DNA from: UBA1227 sp964539045
GTDB lineage: Bacteria > Bacillota > Clostridia > Oscillospirales > Acutalibacteraceae
DNA: 34,682 nucleotides
Reading direction: 5' to 3'
Assembly: GCA_964539045.1 (NCBI GenBank)
Contig: CAZIHW010000107.1
Span: 1 to 34,682, forward strand
Each line of letters begins with the position of its first letter. The stretch's first letter is position 1. This document shows positions 32,563 to 34,682 of this stretch, one piece after another. The position numbers and the translations under genes were made by a program. The notes beneath the pieces were generated by a model. That model saw nothing but the letters and a program-made list of their open reading frames with translations, was not told where the DNA came from and did not search any database.

Positions 32563-34682
32563 ATGAAAAGAAGGATGCTTTTTATTATATGTCTGATTTT
32601 GTGCTGCCTATTTCTGACACCGACGAATGTATTGGCATCATCCGCGGACACCGAGCAAACTAAGATAGAACTGACAGAGGAAGAACAGGAATTCTGCCGC
32701 CGGACGAAGGAAATCACCATCGGGTGTCCGGTGGATAATTGCCCCATCCTGTTTACAAATGAAAAAACAGGTCGCCCGGATGGGATCTCGATCGATATCT
32801 TAAATATGATTGCAGAAAAAACCGGTCTGACCTTCCGCTACAAGGCACTGCCTCCCGGCGGTATTACGTATCAATTTCTGCAAAAAGCCGGGATAGATAT
32901 GGTAGCAGGCGTTGAATACAACGGGGTGAATAAGCAATCCATCGGCATCGTCATGACGGAGCCGTACATACACTCAGAGAAGGTATTTGTGTGTAAAAAG
33001 GACGAGGTGTTTCGTCCGGACAGTTCCATGGTGATTGCCATAGCATCCGGCTCCCAGACGATCGAAGAAGTGATCCACCAGAAGTATCCTGAGTTTCAGG
33101 TAGTATTTTATAATACCGCAGAGGATGCCCTGTCTGCCCTTCTCGACGGGAAGGCGGACGCTGTTCTGCAAAATCAGTACATGACGGAAAGAATACTTGG
33201 TAAGCCCATTTATGAGGATTTGCAGGTCGTGGCGGCGGCCTCCATCGGGGACACCCAGTGCCTTGCCTGTATTGTGCCCATCGACGATGACAGGAAGAAT
33301 GTGATATCCGATGACACCGCGCTTCTGTTGTCTGTCATCAACAAGGGCATTGCCAGCCTGGATGCGGAGCAGGTCTCCTTTGTTGCGATCAAAAGCGCGT
33401 CGGAAAACGCCTATCGATTTACCCTGTGGGACATGCTGTACAAATATCGCTTTGCCATCGCGGCGCTGCTGATCAGTGTGCTGGTGATTGCCATTCTTTT
33501 ACACAAGAATTATCAGCTTCGTCAGAAGCACGCGGAGCAGTTGGCGACGCAGGAACGCGCCAGGGAGCTGGCGGCGATCAACGAGCGCATGAGGGAGCAA
33601 CAGCTTCTCCTGATAGATTCCCTGAAGCAGGCGGAGGAGGGAAACCGGACGAAGTCCACCTTCCTGCTGAATATGTCCCATGATATCCGTACCCCTATGA
33701 ACGCGATTTTAGGCTTTGCGGAAATCGCCCGGCGGAATCCGGACGACGCCGGGAAAACCGCGGATTGCATTGAGAAGATCCAGGCATCCGGCAAAAGCCT
33801 GTTGCATTTGATCGATAATGTTCTGAATATGTCCAGTATGGAAAACGGCAACATCACGCTGACGGAGAGTGGATGCAATCTGGAAGAATCCATGAAAACC
33901 GCATGGAACATTTTGCAGCCGGAGCTAGAAAAAAAGCATATCACACTCCGTACTGACATGTCAGAGGTGAAGAATAAATGGGTCTGCTGTGACAAAAACC
34001 GCATACATCTCATTTTTTACAATATATTCAGTAATGCGGTAAAATTTAATAAGCAGGACGGCACTATCCTCGTGACTGTGCGTCAAGAGGACTGCAATAT
34101 CAGTGAATATGCCACCTACAGTATCTGCGTAAAGGATACCGGTATCGGCATGACGCAGGAGTTTTTGTCCCATATCTTTGAGCCATTTGAACGGGAGCGC
34201 ACATCCACAATGAGCCGGACACAGGGCGTGGGTCTGGGAATGGCGATCACCAAAAATCTGGTTGATCTGATGGGCGGCACGATCCGTGTGACCAGTGAAG
34301 TTGATAATGGAACGGAATTTGTCCTTCGGTTTACATTCAAATTATATGAGCCGGAGCAGCATATGTCCGGCGGAAGCTCCGGGACATATGATTTTTCGGG
34401 CAAGCGTCTGCTTCTCGTAGAGGATAATGAACTGAACGCGGAAATTGCCAACGAGCTTCTGCGGGATGTGGGCTTTTCTGTAGAAAATGCTCAAAATGGC
34501 CGAATTGCCGTGGAAATGCTTCAAAATTCCCCGGTCGGTTACTATGACGGTATCCTGATGGATATTCAGATGCCGGAGCTGGACGGCTACCAGGCGTCCC
34601 GGCAGATACGCGACCTTGAGAGGAAGGATCTGGCTGAGATCCCGATTATCGCATTGACCGCGAATGTTTTCGACGAAGACAA
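32563..34682 (+). CDS. Hybrid sensor histidine kinase with periplasmic-binding-protein sensor (cut by window edge)
   Basis: Starts at ATG 32563 after AAGGGG; 706 codons are visible and the frame is open at the edge. The signal peptide is about residues 1-25. A bacterial extracellular solute-binding type 3 domain (about 45-275; EITIGCPVDNCPILF, DGISIDILNMIAEKTG) senses a small ligand outside the cell. A membrane helix (about 297-315) and coiled coil lead to HisKA with His373 (NMSHDIRTPMN), the ATPase domain (DTGIGM, GVGLGMAITKNL) and a receiver domain with Asp667 (LMDIQMP). It shares the kinase-receiver plan of the gene at 5717. Its codon use is rich in CTG, GCG and GGC, unlike the ATA/AGA-rich neighbours. 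Confidence 0.92.
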   Translation, partial: MKRRMLFIICLILCCLFLTPTNVLASSADTEQTKIELTEEEQEFCRRTKEITIGCPVDNCPILFTNEKTGRPDGISIDILNMIAEKTGLTFRYKALPPGGITYQFLQKAGIDMVAGVEYNGVNKQSIGIVMTEPYIHSEKVFVCKKDEVFRPDSSMVIAIASGSQTIEEVIHQKYPEFQVVFYNTAEDALSALLDGKADAVLQNQYMTERILGKPIYEDLQVVAAASIGDTQCLACIVPIDDDRKNVISDDTALLLSVINKGIASLDAEQVSFVAIKSASENAYRFTLWDMLYKYRFAIAALLISVLVIAILLHKNYQLRQKHAEQLATQERARELAAINERMREQQLLLIDSLKQAEEGNRTKSTFLLNMSHDIRTPMNAILGFAEIARRNPDDAGKTADCIEKIQASGKSLLHLIDNVLNMSSMENGNITLTESGCNLEESMKTAWNILQPELEKKHITLRTDMSEVKNKWVCCDKNRIHLIFYNIFSNAVKFNKQDGTILVTVRQEDCNISEYATYSICVKDTGIGMTQEFLSHIFEPFERERTSTMSRTQGVGLGMAITKNLVDLMGGTIRVTSEVDNGTEFVLRFTFKLYEPEQHMSGGSSGTYDFSGKRLLLVEDNELNAEIANELLRDVGFSVENAQNGRIAVEMLQNSPVGYYDGILMDIQMPELDGYQASRQIRDLERKDLAEIPIIALTANVFDED

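Noticed and set aside
1..34682. tRNA, rRNA genes, CRISPR arrays and transposase genes
   Set aside because: I looked for tRNA arm motifs, regularly spaced direct repeats and transposase-like proteins on both strands and saw none; a covariance or profile search could still find a divergent one.

Overview
The window looks like a chromosomal segment from an anaerobic, low-to-moderate G+C Bacillota bacterium of class Clostridia. The support is an oxygen-sensitive class III ribonucleotide reductase (nrdD/nrdG), ferredoxin-dependent indolepyruvate oxidoreductase, a SpoIID homologue, CWB2 cell-wall proteins, AUA/AGA-rich codon use and the gene order holB-ricT-greA-lysS. I would not name a genus. Both edges cut genes: copA on the left (its last visible codons are the DKTG phosphorylation motif) and a hybrid sensor kinase on the right (inside its receiver domain).

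Layout. 1-1.7 kb: copper export (copA, csoR) behind a promoter with two copper-repressor palindromes. 1.8-5.5 kb: iorA-iorB-paaK operon for aromatic 2-oxoacid oxidation and aryl-CoA chemistry. 5.7-8.0 kb: a seven-helix hybrid histidine kinase. 8.1-8.8 kb: a leaderless amidase whose ribosome-binding site is buried in a hairpin. 8.8-13.9 kb (minus strand): aroQ, two family-2 glycosyltransferases, tarI, tarJ and a CDP-polyol phosphotransferase, which together suggest a ribitol-phosphate surface polymer. 14.1-14.44 kb: a stretch with no convincing protein, an extended -10 promoter, a series of hairpins and a terminator, which I read as a candidate structured RNA. 14.4-18.9 kb (minus): an island of two surface-anchored proteins, two sortases, a membrane protein between them and an amidohydrolase. 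19.1-23.0 kb: two convergent secreted CWB2 proteins. 23.3-26.4 kb: nrdD, a 55-residue ORF and nrdG, with two NrdR boxes 31 bp apart on the promoter. 26.5-27.5 kb: spoIID. 27.6-32.3 kb: membrane protein, holB, ricT, greA, lysS. 32.6 kb to the end: a second hybrid kinase, with a periplasmic-binding-protein sensor and visibly different codon use.

Two signals are not explained by ordinary genes. One is an interspersed repeat with ends reading TAGCCTGACGGCGC, present as a 274-bp element, an about 80-bp element, a 39-bp mini-palindrome and two single ends; it behaves like a MITE with TA target sites, and one copy supplies the stop codon of tarJ. The other is the structured non-coding stretch at 14.17-14.44 kb. 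The sortase island, with degenerate sorting signals on its likely substrates, is the most interesting protein system here.
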